Shown here: positions 10,031-18,102 of the stretch, piece after piece
Position numbering within the stretch: position 1 is the first letter of the stretch
Layout: every line of letters begins with the position of its first letter
From: Geoalkalibacter halelectricus
Lineage (GTDB): Bacteria; Desulfobacterota; Desulfuromonadia; Desulfuromonadales; Geoalkalibacteraceae
DNA length: 64,000 nt
Reading direction: 5' to 3'
NCBI RefSeq assembly: GCF_025263685.1
Contig: NZ_CP092109.1
Location: 3,783,001 to 3,847,000 of the forward strand
Notes under the pieces: generated by a model
Told to the model about the DNA's origin: nothing
Seen by the model: the letters and a program-made list of their open reading frames with translations, nothing else
Database searches by the model: none
Translations under genes and position numbers: made by a program

Positions 10031-10180
10031 CTGAACCACCCCATACCTAAAGGTAGGGGGTTCTGAAAGCGGATCCATCGGGGTTTCCCGGCTCTCGCGT
10101 TGCCGCTACAGCATCCGGGCTGTGGTCGATGGCTGGCTTTCTTCGGCAGGCGACCCGCTCTGACGGTTTCACCGTGGGCA
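10031..10180 (-). ncRNA. Candidate TnpB guide (omega/reRNA) scaffold
   Basis: By analogy with characterised IS605 systems, an RNA covering the 3' end of tnpB and the right end should bind TnpB, with the flanking DNA just outside 10031 as its guide. The hairpin at 10039-10060 would lie near the scaffold end. Near-identity with the orphan copy at 7743-8034 fits constraint but also recent duplication. The upstream limit is a guess. Confidence 0.4.
10039..10060. repeat. IS605 right-end hairpin
   Basis: CCCCATACCTAAAGGTAGG plus flanking G residues forms a stem-loop that overlaps the tnpB stop codon. The same motif recurs at 7751-7772 and, in variant form, at the left end (12032-12053). These imperfect hairpins are what TnpA recognises. 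Confidence 0.75.
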
Positions 10181-11570
10181 AGGCTTTCGCCTTCCCGCTC
10201 GCAGGTTGAGGACGGCACCATCGCGCCTGCCGCAGCAGCGGTTCCGCAGCCGCCCACATCTCTCGGATGTGGGATGGATGGTGCCGGTTGTCGATGACGC
10301 ACCGAGCTAAAAAGGCCGAGTAGATGTCTCGTTGCACGATGGCGCTTTCGTCGCCGAGAAGATGCCAGCGCTCAGACAACGGCTTTTTGCGATATTGCCC
10401 GGTGGGGTGGTCGTACTGGGACATTTTCAACGTCCGGGTGTTCAGATCGCGCACTTCGCCGCCGGCACTCTCAGCCTTGCGACGAAGGATTTGCAGGAAC
10501 AGGCCCGGCGCTTTGACCTTGACGCTTCGGCCGAAGCGTCTCTGGAACGCTCTGCAGGAAAGGGCTTCGCTTTGAACGACGGTGCCGTGCGACAGGATCG
10601 CGTTCGCAAGCTCGCCGTGGCTGCGCTTGCGCTCGGAGGCGAGGCGGCGTTCGGCCTCGGCGATCCGGGTTTTGAGATTGCGGTATCTGGCAGAAAAGAC
10701 ACTCTGGCGAGTTCCTTTCTTCCAGGTCCCGTCCGGGCCAAAGCAGTGAGGGTTGGTGGCGCGGCGGGAGCGATCAAGCGCCCGTTGCAGACGCCGCACC
10801 TCCTGCCACGGCTGCGTGATCGTCGGGCAGAAGCCGACCAGGGCGGCGGCGCCTTCTGCCACAATCGCCACGCAGGACGGGCCGACGTCGAGCCCGACCG
10901 TTCCCGTTGCGATCTCGTGTTTGCGCGGAGAAGTCCCCGCCTGAAGAAGCTGGATATACCAGCGGCGGCGTCCGCGCAGGTTTCTCCAGACGAGACGGCA
11001 GAACTTGGTCTTTCGGGCAAGAGCCTCCTGCTGCCAGCGGTCTTTGCCTTCTGCAGCGAGCTGCGCCGCCAGGATCAGACCGTTCCACTCGAGGCAGCCG
11101 GTTGCGGCTTTCCAGCGGATTCCGGCGGCGTTGCTCTTGGCCTCAATCGAGTGCAAAGGGCGGTTTTTGCCCTTGAAGCGCGGCTTGCCCCGCACGCCGA
11201 AGCCGAACGCTTCGACCGCGGCGAAGGCCCGCTCGGAGACTTTCTGCGTCTCGTGCGCCCCGAGCCGCCCTCTCCATCCGGCGGCGTTCTTGCACTCGGT
11301 CCCGAACGAAGAGAGAGCCGAGCTGGTGAAGCCGTAGTCGGCTCCGAGCTTGCGAAACGTCGCCGCGCGCTCTTTTTTGTCCTTGAGCGCTCGCGCCTTG
11401 TGCCACGCCCGCGCCTCGCGCATGAGACGCTGGCGACGCAGCGCCTCGCCGAGCACGGCGTTGTAGAGCCGCCGCGCCGCCTCGAAGCGGCCGAGCAGGA
11501 TACGCTCCTGCCCCGGCGCAACCGCCAGCGGGAGTTCGAGCACGAAACTTGGGGTGGTGGATCGCTTCAT
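10047..11570 (-). CDS. tnpB: TnpB RNA-guided endonuclease (IS200/IS605)
   Basis: A 507-residue TnpB, the Cas12 ancestor that cuts DNA next to a guide-matched target. The split RuvC site is complete by eye: Asp228 in VGLDVG, Glu335 in VQSEAL and Asp415 in VQRDIYSAFLAR. The CxxC zinc ribbon found between RuvC-II and -III in many TnpBs is absent; TRTLKMSQYDH occupies that place. It is longer than the roughly 400-residue typical form, with an unusual Arg/Ala-rich tail. The start overlaps the tnpA stop (TGATG), so translation is coupled. Confidence 0.87.
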   Translation of the reverse strand: MKRSTTPSFVLELPLAVAPGQERILLGRFEAARRLYNAVLGEALRRQRLMREARAWHKARALKDKKERAATFRKLGADYGFTSSALSSFGTECKNAAGWRGRLGAHETQKVSERAFAAVEAFGFGVRGKPRFKGKNRPLHSIEAKSNAAGIRWKAATGCLEWNGLILAAQLAAEGKDRWQQEALARKTKFCRLVWRNLRGRRRWYIQLLQAGTSPRKHEIATGTVGLDVGPSCVAIVAEGAAALVGFCPTITQPWQEVRRLQRALDRSRRATNPHCFGPDGTWKKGTRQSVFSARYRNLKTRIAEAERRLASERKRSHGELANAILSHGTVVQSEALSCRAFQRRFGRSVKVKAPGLFLQILRRKAESAGGEVRDLNTRTLKMSQYDHPTGQYRKKPLSERWHLLGDESAIVQRDIYSAFLARCVIDNRHHPSHIREMWAAAEPLLRQARWCRPQPASGKAKALPTVKPSERVACRRKPAIDHSPDAVAATREPGNPDGSAFRTPYL

Positions 11571-11977
11571 CAGACGCTCTTTTGCTGTTCGATATACTGC
11601 TTGATCACTTCGAGCGGTGCGCCTCCGACCGTGGAGACGAAATAGCTATTGGTCCAAAGAGACGGCAGGCGCGTTCGGCACCAGCGAAACTCCTGGCGCA
11701 GTATTCGGGAGGAGCGCCCCTTGATCCGCTTGATCACATTGTGAATGCCGAACTGCGGATCTACCTCCACCAGGAGGTGGACAGAATCCGGCATAATTTC
11801 GAACTCCAGAATTTCGCTGGATGTTTCTCTGCAAACCTCCTGTATAATTTCCCTGAGCCGGACATCGGCACCGTCCACCAAAACGTCCCGGCGGTACTTC
11901 GGACACCAGACAACGTGGTATTTGCAAGAGTAGACGATATTGCTGTTCGTCTTGTATGTGATCTTGTATTCAGCCAT
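11570..11977 (-). CDS. tnpA: TnpA Y1 transposase (IS200/IS605), altered HUH motif
   Basis: A 135-residue HUH single-strand transposase with KYHVVWCPKYRRDVL, LWTNSYFVSTVGGAP and the nucleophile tyrosine in VIKQYIEQQ. In the metal-binding motif the usual MPDHVHLLV reads MPDSVHLLV: the first His is replaced by Ser (TCT codon). This should weaken or abolish cleavage, so the element may now be immobile or depend on another TnpA. Otherwise full length. Co-directional with tnpB. Confidence 0.88.
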   Translation of the reverse strand: MAEYKITYKTNSNIVYSCKYHVVWCPKYRRDVLVDGADVRLREIIQEVCRETSSEILEFEIMPDSVHLLVEVDPQFGIHNVIKRIKGRSSRILRQEFRWCRTRLPSLWTNSYFVSTVGGAPLEVIKQYIEQQKSV

Positions 11978-12031
11978 AGAGATATTATACAGAGCGAGAC
12001 AAGATAATCATTACCAAAACCGCTCGCTTTT

Positions 12032-12053
12032 CCCCATGCCTGAAGTCAGGGGC
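12032..12053. repeat. IS605 left-end hairpin
   Basis: CCCCATGCCTGAAGTCAGG and trailing G residues resemble the right-end hairpin closely and share its orientation, as in IS200/IS605 left ends. It lies about 55 bases upstream of the tnpA start region. Confidence 0.65.
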
Positions 12054-12068
12054 TTGCGCTCGCATTTG

Positions 12069-12740
12069 CGGTCAGAGAGTGACCTGGAGCGCATCACCCG
12101 CCAGCTCAAGCTCACCGGACGCAAGGATTTCTCCCTCTGCCTCTACGGTCCCCCCGGCACCGGCAAGTCGGCCTACGTCCGCCACCTGGCGGAAACCCTC
12201 GATCTGCCGGTGGTGATGAAGCGGGCCTCGGATCTGTTTGACGCCTATGTCGGGCAGACGGAAAAATCCATCGCCAAGGCCTTTCAGGAGGCGCTGGACA
12301 AAGGGGCCTTTCTGGTCTTCGACGAAGCCGACTCTCTGCTCGGCGACCGCCGTTACGCGGTGCGCAACTGGGAGGTCAGCCAGGTCAACGAGATGCTCAC
12401 CTGGATGGAGAACCATCCCCTGCCCTTTGCCTGCACCACCAACCTGATGGACCGGTTGGATCAGGCATCGCTGCGCCGCTTCACCTTCAAATGTCATTTC
12501 GACTATCTGGGGGAGGAACAGCTCGGCCTGGCTTTTGAACGCTTCTTCGGAATGTCGGCGACGGTCGGACAACTGGAGGGATTGATCGGCCTGACCCCCG
12601 GCGATTTTGCCCTGGTCGACAAAAAAGCCCGGATCATCGGGTGCGAGGAGGACCAAAACCTGCTGATCGACCTGCTGAAACAGGAACTCGCCGCCAAGGA
12701 GCACCGCCCCGGCCGGCAGATGGGATTCTCTCGGGACTGA
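12069..12740 (+). pseudogene. Tandem-AAA ATPase, C-terminal part
   Basis: About 223 residues that continue the gene interrupted at 10030. They form a second AAA module with Walker A LYGPPGTGKSAYVRHLA, Walker B AFLVFDEADSLLGD, a sensor-like ACTTNLMDRLD and an Arg-finger-like SLRRFTFK. ELIR at the end of the first part runs naturally into RSESDLERI here. Any in-frame upstream start lies inside the IS. Without excision this half lacks its own ribosome-binding site. Confidence 0.78.
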
Positions 12741-12773
12741 ACGGAGAAGTTTTCTTGCCGAGGATTCTGGGAA

Positions 12774-13112
12774 TCAGCTGGTCTCGTCTTTCCAGCGAAA
12801 CCGGTTCTGTCCGCCAATCCTGATATTGAGCAGCAGGACCGGCTCCGACGGCTCCGGGGGGACCCAATAAAGAACGAGAAAGTCACGAGCGCCGGCATTC
12901 AGGACATATTCCCTGACGGTGAGGGTCTTTCCCTTGACCGACCTTCTGCGGGCGGGGGCGAGTTCCTCGAAGGCTGTGATATTTTCCACCATGGCCTGAT
13001 AACTATCCCGCAGGCGCTCGACAAAACGAACCGCGCCGATTGCCGCATATTCGTCGAGAAAAGCTTTCAGATGCCGGGCAAAGAGGGGCGTGGCGACGAC
13101 GCCGCGTGTCAT
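12774..13112 (-). CDS. ParE/RelE-superfamily toxin
   Basis: A 112-residue protein with the compact RelE/ParE fold pattern: an N-terminal LFARHLKAFLDEY helix, a basic VKGKTLTVREYVL segment, and the strand LVLYWV. Members poison gyrase or cleave ribosome-bound mRNA; which applies here cannot be told. Its start overlaps the stop of the upstream RHH-like gene by four bases (ATGA), the usual antitoxin-toxin coupling. Confidence 0.72.
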   Translation of the reverse strand: MTRGVVATPLFARHLKAFLDEYAAIGAVRFVERLRDSYQAMVENITAFEELAPARRRSVKGKTLTVREYVLNAGARDFLVLYWVPPEPSEPVLLLNIRIGGQNRFRWKDETS

Positions 13113-13387
13113 CCTCGAAGTTTCTCCGCGACGGCCTTGGCCTGATCGAGCGCCTCGCCGAAAAGGGTCTCAATGGCTGCCGCGCTCACATGGGTTCCGG
13201 TGAGCTCATAGTCTTCCCAGGCCGCAAGTGCCGCCGCCTCGAATTGGATATCCGCCTCGGCCGCTTCGAACGCGGGACTTCCGATCGTCTCCAGCACAGC
13301 CGCCATCGACCGTCCGGTTTTGCGTGAAAGCCGCTCCAGGCGTTCGGCGAACTCATCATTGACGCGCAAATTGAGTTGTCGGGTCAT
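13109..13387 (-). CDS. Ribbon-helix-helix antitoxin
   Basis: Ninety-two residues beginning MTRQLNLRVNDEFAERLERL, a clear RHH DNA-binding strand and helix as in CopG/ParD antitoxins, with an acidic C-terminal half that should wrap the toxin. GGAGGGAC before 13387 makes this start better than one eight codons upstream. Forms an operon with the ParE-like toxin and probably represses it at the repeats at 13413-13430. Confidence 0.75.
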   Translation of the reverse strand: MTRQLNLRVNDEFAERLERLSRKTGRSMAAVLETIGSPAFEAAEADIQFEAAALAAWEDYELTGTHVSAAAIETLFGEALDQAKAVAEKLRG

Positions 13388-13412
13388 TTTTGTCCCTCCT
13401 TTGATCCTCAAA

Positions 13413-13430
13413 TGCTAGCACCTGCTAGCA
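13413..13430. promoter_or_regulatory. Operator-like TGCTAGCA repeats for the RHH antitoxin
   Basis: Two copies of the palindrome TGCTAGCA spaced 10 bp apart, 25 bases upstream of the antitoxin start. Paired short palindromes one helical turn apart are the usual binding pattern of RHH autorepressors. Confidence 0.6.
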
Positions 13431-13573
13431 CAGGAATCAACCCTCTCGGCTCGCCTCTGCCGCTCAAACAACGGCAACGACGATTCCACCGCCACACCCA
13501 AGTCGAAAGAACCACCGCGCGGCCTCTCCGGCCAATCAGTCGGCAACTGCGGCGCCAATTCACTTTTCCCGGT

Positions 13574-14020
13574 CTACGCCTCTTGCGCCATCCGCTGCAA
13601 TTCCACCAGGCGCACCGGCGCGGCCTTGCCGGCGCCGAGGGCACGAATCCGCAGTTCCAGGTGACGATCCCGCTCGTAGCGGCCGTCGAAACCGTCCTTG
13701 AGGAGTTTGGCGGCGAAAACGGCGAGATGCTTGCGGCTGCGCCCGTCAAAATCGCGGACATTGACGGAATAGACCTCGGGATAGCGGCGGATGCGGATCC
13801 AGCCCCCAGCGACCAACTCGCGGATCGTTTCTCCCCGGGCTTGCCCCTCGCTCCCCCACTCCTCGTTGTGGGTCTCGTAGCGGCGGCGCAACTCCTCCAG
13901 CGAAATTTGGAACAACTCCGGATGATCGATGACGTAATGGATATGCGTGTCCTCGACCAGATGAATCTCCCCGGTCGGGGCAATCCAGAAGGCGATGGTA
14001 TTTCTTATCGGTGAGGGCAT
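13574..14020 (-). CDS. Conserved hypothetical protein
   Basis: A 148-residue soluble protein starting MPSPIRNTIAFWIAPTGEI, supported by GGGAGG nine bases before ATG 14020; a longer frame upstream has no support. It includes HIHYVIDHPELF and a basic C-terminal part. No nuclease, binding or membrane motif was recognised. The start suggests it reports or processes a genomic or phage-related small-molecule signal, but no function is assigned. Confidence 0.55.
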   Translation of the reverse strand: MPSPIRNTIAFWIAPTGEIHLVEDTHIHYVIDHPELFQISLEELRRRYETHNEEWGSEGQARGETIRELVAGGWIRIRRYPEVYSVNVRDFDGRSRKHLAVFAAKLLKDGFDGRYERDRHLELRIRALGAGKAAPVRLVELQRMAQEA

Positions 14021-14226
14021 GACGTTTCCTCCCTGGCTGAATGACGGACAGAAGGGGTTCGCTTTCCCCCTCGGCCGGCCCTGCGCCGCGACCTGTTCGG
14101 CGCAATAATGAGGACAGCATAGCCAGAGCAAGCGACAGGGGCTGTCGTAGCGGGATGACAATGTCTATGGAAATATCCCCCAGCATCGGCTATAATCTAG
14201 CCAGTCTAGCCGGATGGGAGAAACCT

Positions 14227-14505
14227 ATGTCGACAAGCAAAAAGAATGAGCTTCACGCCGATGAGTGGCAGCTGCAGGAAGCCAAGAACCGTCTGAGCCG
14301 GGTGGTCGAGGAGGCCCGGCGCGGCAAGCCGCAGACCATTACCCTGCGGGGGACGCCGGCCGCCGTGGTCCTCTCCTTCGAGCAGTACCAGGAGCTGACC
14401 CGGCCCCGCTCGCCCCTCTCCGAGTTTTTCAAAAGCTCTCCCCTGCGCGGGGTGGAGCTGGAACTGGAGCGGAGCCGCGATACGGGGCGCGAGGTGGACC
14501 TGTGA
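14227..14505 (+). CDS. Phd/YefM-family antitoxin
   Basis: Ninety-two residues with the Phd/YefM N-terminal DNA-binding fold: EWQLQEAKNRLSRVVEEA then TITLRGTPAAVVLSFEQY, followed by a toxin-binding tail. The start at 14227 follows GGGAG; longer frames upstream are unsupported. It overlaps the VapC-like toxin (GTG inside its CTG-TGA end), so the pair is coupled and likely autorepressed. Confidence 0.85.
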   Translation: MSTSKKNELHADEWQLQEAKNRLSRVVEEARRGKPQTITLRGTPAAVVLSFEQYQELTRPRSPLSEFFKSSPLRGVELELERSRDTGREVDL

Positions 14506-14924
14506 GATTTCTGCTCGATACCTGCGTCATTTCGGAGCTCGTTCGTCCCCGGCCCGACGAAAGGGTTCTGGGCTGGATCGATGCGGTTGACGAGGCGGGA
14601 CTGTACCTGAGCAGCTTGACGCTGGGGGAGTTGGAGAAGGGGATCAGCAAATTGCCGGTCTCCGCCCGGCGCGATGAACTACGCAACTGGCTGGAGCGGG
14701 ATCTGGCGGAGCGGTTTTCAACGCGGATTCTTCCGGTCGATGCAGCCGTCGCCCTGGCCTGGGGACGGCTGCAGGGGGAGGCGGAACAAGTCGGGATGAA
14801 GCTGCCGGTGATCGACTCCCTGCTGGTGGCCACCGCCGCCTGTCATCAGCTCACCCTGGTCACCAGAAATGTCGCCGACTTCGCCCGCTGCGGCGTTTCC
14901 CTGCTCAATCCCTGGAACGCCTGA
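14502..14924 (+). CDS. vapC: VapC-like PIN-domain toxin ribonuclease
   Basis: A 140-residue PIN nuclease starting at GTG 14502. The acidic pocket is visible: Asp in FLLDTCVISEL, Glu in LTLGELEKG, Asp in PVIDSLLVATA and the TRNVADF motif. Toxins of this type cleave tRNA or rRNA. All catalytic residues are kept, so with the preceding Phd-type antitoxin this is a plausible working module. Confidence 0.87.
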   Translation: MRFLLDTCVISELVRPRPDERVLGWIDAVDEAGLYLSSLTLGELEKGISKLPVSARRDELRNWLERDLAERFSTRILPVDAAVALAWGRLQGEAEQVGMKLPVIDSLLVATAACHQLTLVTRNVADFARCGVSLLNPWNA

Positions 14925-14955
14925 CGCCCGCTTTCCCTTTCCAGCCCCTCCCCGC

Positions 14956-17900
14956 TCAGTCGCCGAGCACCTCCACCAGCCCACCGCCGATGCAGAAGTG
15001 AATCCAAGTACCGAGAACCGGCTGGCCCGTCGCCTCGGTGACGGCGCGCCGGTAGGCGGCCAGCTGACCGGCATAGGCCAAAGCCTGGGCGGACCAGTCC
15101 TCGCGGCGGCCGGGGAAGGATTTATGATCGACGATCAGCCAGCCCTGCGGCGTGGCGACCAGCAGGTCGATCCAGCCGTTGAGGCGTTGGCCGTTGCCGA
15201 GATCGCATGCGATGGGCCATTCGGGGTGGAAGGCGGTCGCGGCAAACTCCCGCTGCAGGGTGTCCCGCAGACGGCGACTGAGCACCGCCGCTTCGTCGGG
15301 GCGAACGACGCCGCTCAGGCCGTTGGCGGCCAAGAGCTCGGCGCAGCGCTCGCTCGCCTGATCCCCCAAAGCGCCGCTGAACTCGGCGGCGAGAAGGTCG
15401 TGAATCAGGGTGCCGAGATGATCCATTTCCGGCTTGCCGTTGATCGGCAGGCGCGAGCCGAGGTCGATGATCCGGCCGATGGCGGCGTCGGCGCACTCCA
15501 TCGAGCTGGGCGAGAGTTCCCGCAGGGGTCGGGGCTGGTGCGGTCGGCGACCGGCAAACCACGCCAGCGCCGGACGCTGCCCGTCGTCGGCCGCCGCGCC
15601 TTCGACGGGCTCAAATTCGCGGTGCACGCAGGGGATGGTTTCTCCCCCCGGCAGAGTCAGGGTTCCCGAGGTCGGGGTCAGCCATTCGGCGCCGAGCAGG
15701 TCGAGCCAGGGGAGACTGTTCTGTTTCGCCTGGCGGGTCAGTACCAGCAGATCCCGGGCGCGGGTGATGCTGACGTAGAGCAGGCGCAGGTCCTCGGCCC
15801 GCTGCCGCTCCCGGATCTCCCGGGCCGCCTCGGTAGCGGCGATGCGGTCATCCACGGCGATCCCGGTCTTCTGTTTGCCGAAGGGCCAGGGCCAGTAATG
15901 CAGAGTTCGTCCCGCCAGCGGCGCGGCCAGGTCGAAGCCCTCCCGGCGGGGGACCATCTGCATCTCCCAGAGTTCACCTTCCTTGAGAAAGTGCAGATCG
16001 CAGAGAATCACCACCGGCCATTCCAGGCCCTTGGCGCCGTGATGGGTCAGAACCTGGATGGCATCGCCACCGGACTCGGCGGCGCAAAAGTCCTCCCCGG
16101 CCTCGGCCAACCCTTGCAGCCACAACAGCAGACCGGCGACGGTGGCCGCCAGGTCGCTTTGCCGGCAGTAGTCCACGTAGGTCAGGGCCAGATCCCGCAG
16201 GGCGCCGAGATTGGCGAGCCGCTCCCGCGCCCGGCCGACGCTCGGCCCCCAAGCGTGAAGGCGCTGTTCCACGTCGCCGAGGCGGATGGCCAGCTCGAGG
16301 GCTTCGCTCGGAGAAAGGACCGCCAGCTGTGCCCGTTCCGCCTCCAGGGCGGCGAGGACCGGATCAGCCTGGGGCCCCTCGGTGAGCCAGGCGCCGCCCC
16401 GCTCCCCCTCGGCCAGGGAACGCATGCGTTCGGCCAGCCAGGTTTCCGGACCGTCCGCCCAACGCAGGGAGACGATCTCGGCGGCGGCGAGGCTGTCCGC
16501 CGGGTCGTGCAGGCGGCGCAGACAGGCCAGGCTCAAGGTCGCCTCCGGGGTGGCGAGCAGTCCGGCCTTGCCGATACTCACCGGCAGACCCCGGGCAATC
16601 AGGGCTTCGGCCTGCTTGGCCGCCCCGTCGTTTTTGCGGCAGAGTACGGCGATATCCCCGAAACGCAGCGGCCGAAGCTGATTGCTCTCCTTGTCGACGA
16701 TTATCCGCCCTTCCCCCATCAGGGTATAAACCCCGTCGGCCAGAGACTGGGCGACCAGATCCTGGTTCTTGCCGCCGAGGGTCCAGTGCTCCAGGGCGGA
16801 GGCTCCGCCGACCTCGGGTCGATCGGGCTGCAGGCGCACCTCGTCGGCGGGCAGGATGTCGGCGAAGGCCGGAACGAAGAGGTCGTTGGCCAGATGCACC
16901 AGGGTTGCCTGGGAGCGGTAGGAGGTGGGAAGGACTTCCAGGGGTCCGCCCTGCTTGCGCAACTCGTCGACCACCGCCTTCATCAGTTCGGGATCGCAGC
17001 CGCGAAAACCGTAGATGGCCTGTTTGACGTCGCCAACCCAGACGCTCTTTTTCGCCAGGGCCATGAGTTTGAGAAAGACCGCCAACTGCAAGGGGCTGGT
17101 GTCCTGGAATTCATCGACCAGCAGCAGGTCGAGTTCCTCGCGCAGGGATTCGGCCACCTCGGGATCGTCGAGCAGCTCCAGAACCTTTTGCTCCTGATCG
17201 ACGAAGTCGATGAGCCCCCGCTCCTGCTTAAATTCGTCGTAGGCGCTCAGGGCCAGCCGGGCCGCTTCGAAAATCCCGCCGATCCATTCGCGCAGATCGG
17301 CATGCAGCCGGGGATGGTTCTCGTAGGCCAGGGCCGCCTCGGCTACCCGGGAAGCAATCTCTCGGCTGCGAGCGCCGGTTTTCGGCTTTGTCAGCTTGAC
17401 CCAAGCCGACCAGGGCATCCTGTCATCGGCCAGGTTCGACAACTCGGTTTGAATAGACTCAAGATATTTTCCGGTGTCGACCGTCTTATCGCCATTTTCG
17501 GAAATTTCGGCGACGGCCTGCCGCAGGGCCGCCAGCAGATGCTCATCAGCCCCCGTCGCAGTCGGCCGGGCGAAAAAGCCGAGCAACTCGTCGGCGGTGC
17601 CCGTTGCCGCCTCCGGCAGGGTTGCCGGGTCGATGCCGTTGCCGCGCACCAGATCGACCAGCTCCTTCACCTTCTGGCGCCAGTCCTCAATGCCGAGGCG
17701 TGCGGTGAGACGGTTGAGCCCGGTGATCCGCTCGTCGTCGAGGGCGCTTTCAAGGGCCTGGCTGAAGAGGAACGCGACGGCTTTTTCGTCGACCACCCGC
17801 AGCTCTGGGGAGAGCCCGGCGGCGAAGGCGTAACGGCTCAACAACTGGCCACAGACGCTGTTGACGGTGCCGATCCAGGCCTGGCTCATGGCCGCCGCCA

Positions 17901-18102
17901 GATCGAAACGCCCGGCCTCGGCGAGGGTGCCGCGCACCCGCTCCACCAGTTCGTCGGCCGCCTTGCGGGTGAAGGTGGTGGCGATGACGCCGCTGGGGCG
18001 CACGGCCCCCGGTTCAGCGAGGAGTTCATCCTTGAGCAGATGGGTGATGCGATAGGTCTTGCCGCTGCCGGCCCCGGCACTGATCAGGGTCAGGTTCTTC
18101 AC
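14956..18102 (-). CDS. UvrD/Rep-type helicase with C-terminal nuclease (AddA/RecB-like)
   Basis: A 1048-residue superfamily-1 helicase: Walker A SAGAGSGKTYRITHLL at the N-terminus, motif II LLVDEFQDTSPLQL near residue 330, GDVKQAIYGFRG, motif V LTHHGAKGLEWPVVI near 690, and LLYVSITRAR. The C-terminal part contains LIVDHKSFPG, the D...K core of a RecB-type PD-(D/E)XK nuclease. It overlaps the upstream nuclease-family gene by four bases. The pair resembles AddAB but sits in an accessory region; a role in degrading or processing invading DNA is inferred. Confidence 0.85.
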   Translation of the reverse strand: MKNLTLISAGAGSGKTYRITHLLKDELLAEPGAVRPSGVIATTFTRKAADELVERVRGTLAEAGRFDLAAAMSQAWIGTVNSVCGQLLSRYAFAAGLSPELRVVDEKAVAFLFSQALESALDDERITGLNRLTARLGIEDWRQKVKELVDLVRGNGIDPATLPEAATGTADELLGFFARPTATGADEHLLAALRQAVAEISENGDKTVDTGKYLESIQTELSNLADDRMPWSAWVKLTKPKTGARSREIASRVAEAALAYENHPRLHADLREWIGGIFEAARLALSAYDEFKQERGLIDFVDQEQKVLELLDDPEVAESLREELDLLLVDEFQDTSPLQLAVFLKLMALAKKSVWVGDVKQAIYGFRGCDPELMKAVVDELRKQGGPLEVLPTSYRSQATLVHLANDLFVPAFADILPADEVRLQPDRPEVGGASALEHWTLGGKNQDLVAQSLADGVYTLMGEGRIIVDKESNQLRPLRFGDIAVLCRKNDGAAKQAEALIARGLPVSIGKAGLLATPEATLSLACLRRLHDPADSLAAAEIVSLRWADGPETWLAERMRSLAEGERGGAWLTEGPQADPVLAALEAERAQLAVLSPSEALELAIRLGDVEQRLHAWGPSVGRARERLANLGALRDLALTYVDYCRQSDLAATVAGLLLWLQGLAEAGEDFCAAESGGDAIQVLTHHGAKGLEWPVVILCDLHFLKEGELWEMQMVPRREGFDLAAPLAGRTLHYWPWPFGKQKTGIAVDDRIAATEAAREIRERQRAEDLRLLYVSITRARDLLVLTRQAKQNSLPWLDLLGAEWLTPTSGTLTLPGGETIPCVHREFEPVEGAAADDGQRPALAWFAGRRPHQPRPLRELSPSSMECADAAIGRIIDLGSRLPINGKPEMDHLGTLIHDLLAAEFSGALGDQASERCAELLAANGLSGVVRPDEAAVLSRRLRDTLQREFAATAFHPEWPIACDLGNGQRLNGWIDLLVATPQGWLIVDHKSFPGRREDWSAQALAYAGQLAAYRRAVTEATGQPVLGTWIHFCIGGGLVEVLGD

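Larger units (their letters stand above)
10031..12063 (-). mobile_element. IS200/IS605-family element with tnpA and tnpB
   Basis: About 2.03 kb on the minus strand with a Y1-type tnpA then tnpB. Instead of terminal inverted repeats it has similar hairpins in the same orientation at both ends (10039-10060 and 12032-12053), as expected for this family, which moves as single-stranded DNA and makes no target duplication. It interrupts the tandem-AAA ATPase gene. The right end is set by the duplicate copy at 7743; the left end is approximate. Confidence 0.85.

Noticed and set aside
10332-11645. 437-codon open frame antisense to tnpB
   Set aside because: Shadow frame; TnpB has the full RuvC residue set on the other strand.
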